DNA from: CAVRUD01 sp963849635 | Lineage (GTDB): Bacteria; Chloroflexota; Chloroflexia; Thermomicrobiales; UBA6265 | Direction: 5' to 3' | Length of the DNA: 64,000 nucleotides | Assembly (NCBI GenBank): GCA_963849635.1 | Contig: CAWKIA010000010.1 | Span: forward strand, 68,267-132,266 | In this document: positions 62,931-64,000 of the stretch, in pieces | Position numbering within the stretch: position 1 is the stretch's first letter | Layout of the letters: every line of letters begins with the position of its first letter | Notes under the pieces: model-generated | The model's input: only the letters and a program-made list of their open reading frames with translations | Databases searched by the model: none | What the model was told of the DNA's origin: nothing | Made by a program: the position numbers and the translations under genes

Positions 62931-64000
62931 TCATTCGCCCCCCTCCTCCACCGGCGTAGTCTCGAAGGCGACTTTCGTGCCGACCGGCGACCAGGCGGGA
63001 GACGAGTCCATCAGCGTCGTGGCCACCAGGTCGGTCCGTCCCGACCCGTCGGCATTCATGACGTGGATGTCGTAATCCGCGTCGTCCGCCGCCACGAACG
63101 CGATGCTCGTGCAGTCCGGCGACCAGACGGGATCCATCACCAACCCCCCACCGTCGGTGAGTCTGGTCAGATTCGAGCCGTCGGCGTTGACGGTGTAGAT
63201 CGCCGTCGGATTGCCCTTCTCCGTTCCCTGAAAGAGAAGCCTGACGCCGTCAACGCACCAGGCCGGCGGCGCGTTGCCATCGAGGAGCATCTCGACCAGC
63301 CGCACGACCCCCGAGCCGTCCGCGTTCATGACGTAGAGGCCCGAGCCCGCGAGTCCGGCGACAAAGGAGGCGAAGGCGATCTGGCGGCCGTCCGGCGACC
63401 AGGCAGCGAGCCCGCCGGTCACCGACGGATCGGTCAGCCGCTCCAGCCCGGTTCCGTCGGGAGCGATCGTGTAGAGCGCAGCGGCGCCGCTCGGATCCGT
63501 CAGGCAGAAGAGGAGCTTGGCGCCGTCGGGCGACCAGGCGGGGCGGTGGTCGCAGGCGGGGCCGAAGCCGAGCCCCAGCTCGTCGGGCGGGGCAACCTCC
63601 AGACGTCGCAGGTCCGAACCATCGGCCGCCACGACGTAGATCGCCAATCCGCCAGCCGGATCGATGGGCAACGCGGCGAAGGCGATCCTGGCGCCGTCCG
63701 GCGACCAGGCCGGAAAGAGGTCGTGCTCCGGCGTGGCGGGCAGGCGGGTGCGGCCCGACCCATCGGCGTTCATCACGTCGATGTCCGCCCCACCGTCACC
63801 CATGAAGGCGATCCTGGTCCCGTCGGGTGACCAGGTCGGGGCGAGGTCGATCCTCTCCCCTTCGGTCAGGTGGGTCAATCCGGACCCGTCGGCGTTGACC
63901 ACGTTGATCCCCACGCCGCCGGCCGGATCCTGGCCGACCGCGGCGAAAGGGCCGCAGCCCGCGAGGAGCAACGCCAAGACGACCGCAAGCAACCACGAGA
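62931..64000 (-). CDS. TolB-like beta-propeller lipoprotein, start outside the window
   Basis: At least 354 residues. The visible N-terminus is the end of a signal peptide with the lipobox LLAGCG; the start lies beyond position 64000 or is TTG 63992. The mature protein is built from at least seven PD40-type repeats, each containing (W/T)SPDG followed by IAF (for example DLAPTWSPDGTRIAFMGDGG and NADGSGLTHLTEG). Such TolB-like proteins act as surface or periplasmic scaffolds and as C-terminal parts of DPP-type peptidases. The DNA reflects this as repeated GCGCCGTCCGGCGACCAGGC-like units on the plus strand. Confidence 0.83.
   Translation of the reverse strand, partial: SWLLAVVLALLLAGCGPFAAVGQDPAGGVGINVVNADGSGLTHLTEGERIDLAPTWSPDGTRIAFMGDGGADIDVMNADGSGRTRLPATPEHDLFPAWSPDGARIAFAALPIDPAGGLAIYVVAADGSDLRRLEVAPPDELGLGFGPACDHRPAWSPDGAKLLFCLTDPSGAAALYTIAPDGTGLERLTDPSVTGGLAAWSPDGRQIAFASFVAGLAGSGLYVMNADGSGVVRLVEMLLDGNAPPAWCVDGVRLLFQGTEKGNPTAIYTVNADGSNLTRLTDGGGLVMDPVWSPDCTSIAFVAADDADYDIHVMNADGSGRTDLVATTLMDSSPAWSPVGTKVAFETTPVEEGGE

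Noticed and set aside
62960..63960. Direct repeat array at the right end
   Set aside because: The repeated units are codons of the PD40 propeller motif (WSPDG..IAF), not an independent DNA repeat.

Overview
The window reads as high-GC DNA from a Chloroflexota bacterium, most likely a Thermomicrobia/Thermomicrobiales-type organism. That placement is inference from gene content and protein style, because no rRNA is present: F420/LLM oxidoreductase, Rex, DarA, LuxR-type NB-ARC ATPases, Tat-exported cysteine-rich proteins, and small families I associate with that class. Genes use ATG, GTG and TTG starts and usually have GGAGG-like ribosome binding sites.

Positions 1-47.6 kb look like ordinary chromosomal backbone. 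In order: a competence operon (small protein, comEA, comEC); a HAD phosphatase; a metallopeptidase-like membrane protein and an LLM oxidoreductase; a lipoprotein; an inositol-phosphatase-type enzyme; nagB; a serine hydrolase; a bactofilin-like membrane protein; an M14 peptidase with an N-terminal DNA-binding-like domain; a cold-shock protein and cytidine deaminase; a GH38 mannosidase; a PAP2 plus YfhO-type membrane pair; pgi; a thioesterase; proline dehydrogenase; a PQQ-type sugar dehydrogenase; signal peptidase I; an aminotransferase; a membrane protein with an RpoA-CTD-like tail; rex; NTF2-like and DinB-like proteins; a JAMM peptidase; an M1 peptidase with a PIG-V-like mannosyltransferase; an Asp/Glu-racemase-type protein; a GH2 glycosidase; a nucleoside hydrolase; a nucleotidyltransferase; tRNA-Lys(CUU); alaS; a baseplate-J-like membrane protein; ruvX; a DarA-type c-di-AMP receptor followed by a degenerate site-2-protease/CBS protein; and a sirtuin.

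From about 47.6 kb to the end the content is accessory and decayed. It holds two large LuxR-type NB-ARC regulators (one broken), a TPR regulator-like protein, an O-methyltransferase, a PNPOx-fold protein, an alpha/beta hydrolase, two Tat-type exported proteins (one with 51 cysteines), a SnoaL-like protein, a TolB-like beta-propeller lipoprotein cut by the window edge, several very small genes, and remnants of an ECF sigma factor, an HTH protein, a trypsin-like protease and a cupin.

A striking property is that at least seven reading-frame breaks fall inside otherwise well-conserved single genes of the backbone (comEC, the M14 peptidase, the GH38 mannosidase, the YfhO-type protein twice, proline dehydrogenase, the baseplate-J-like protein). 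In each case the protein continues in another frame, which is most simply explained by one-base sequence errors. I annotate these as single genes and state where the frame changes. No CRISPR array, rRNA operon, intact transposon or prophage was seen.

The most interesting leads are the RpoA-CTD-like domain tethered to the membrane (28.3-28.9 kb), the catalytically dead site-2-protease/CBS protein placed directly after a c-di-AMP receptor gene (45.3-46.8 kb), the HTH-M14 peptidase fusion (9.6-12.4 kb), the predicted extracytoplasmic bactofilin-like protein (8.4-9.6 kb) and the cysteine-rich Tat substrate (57.2-58.1 kb).
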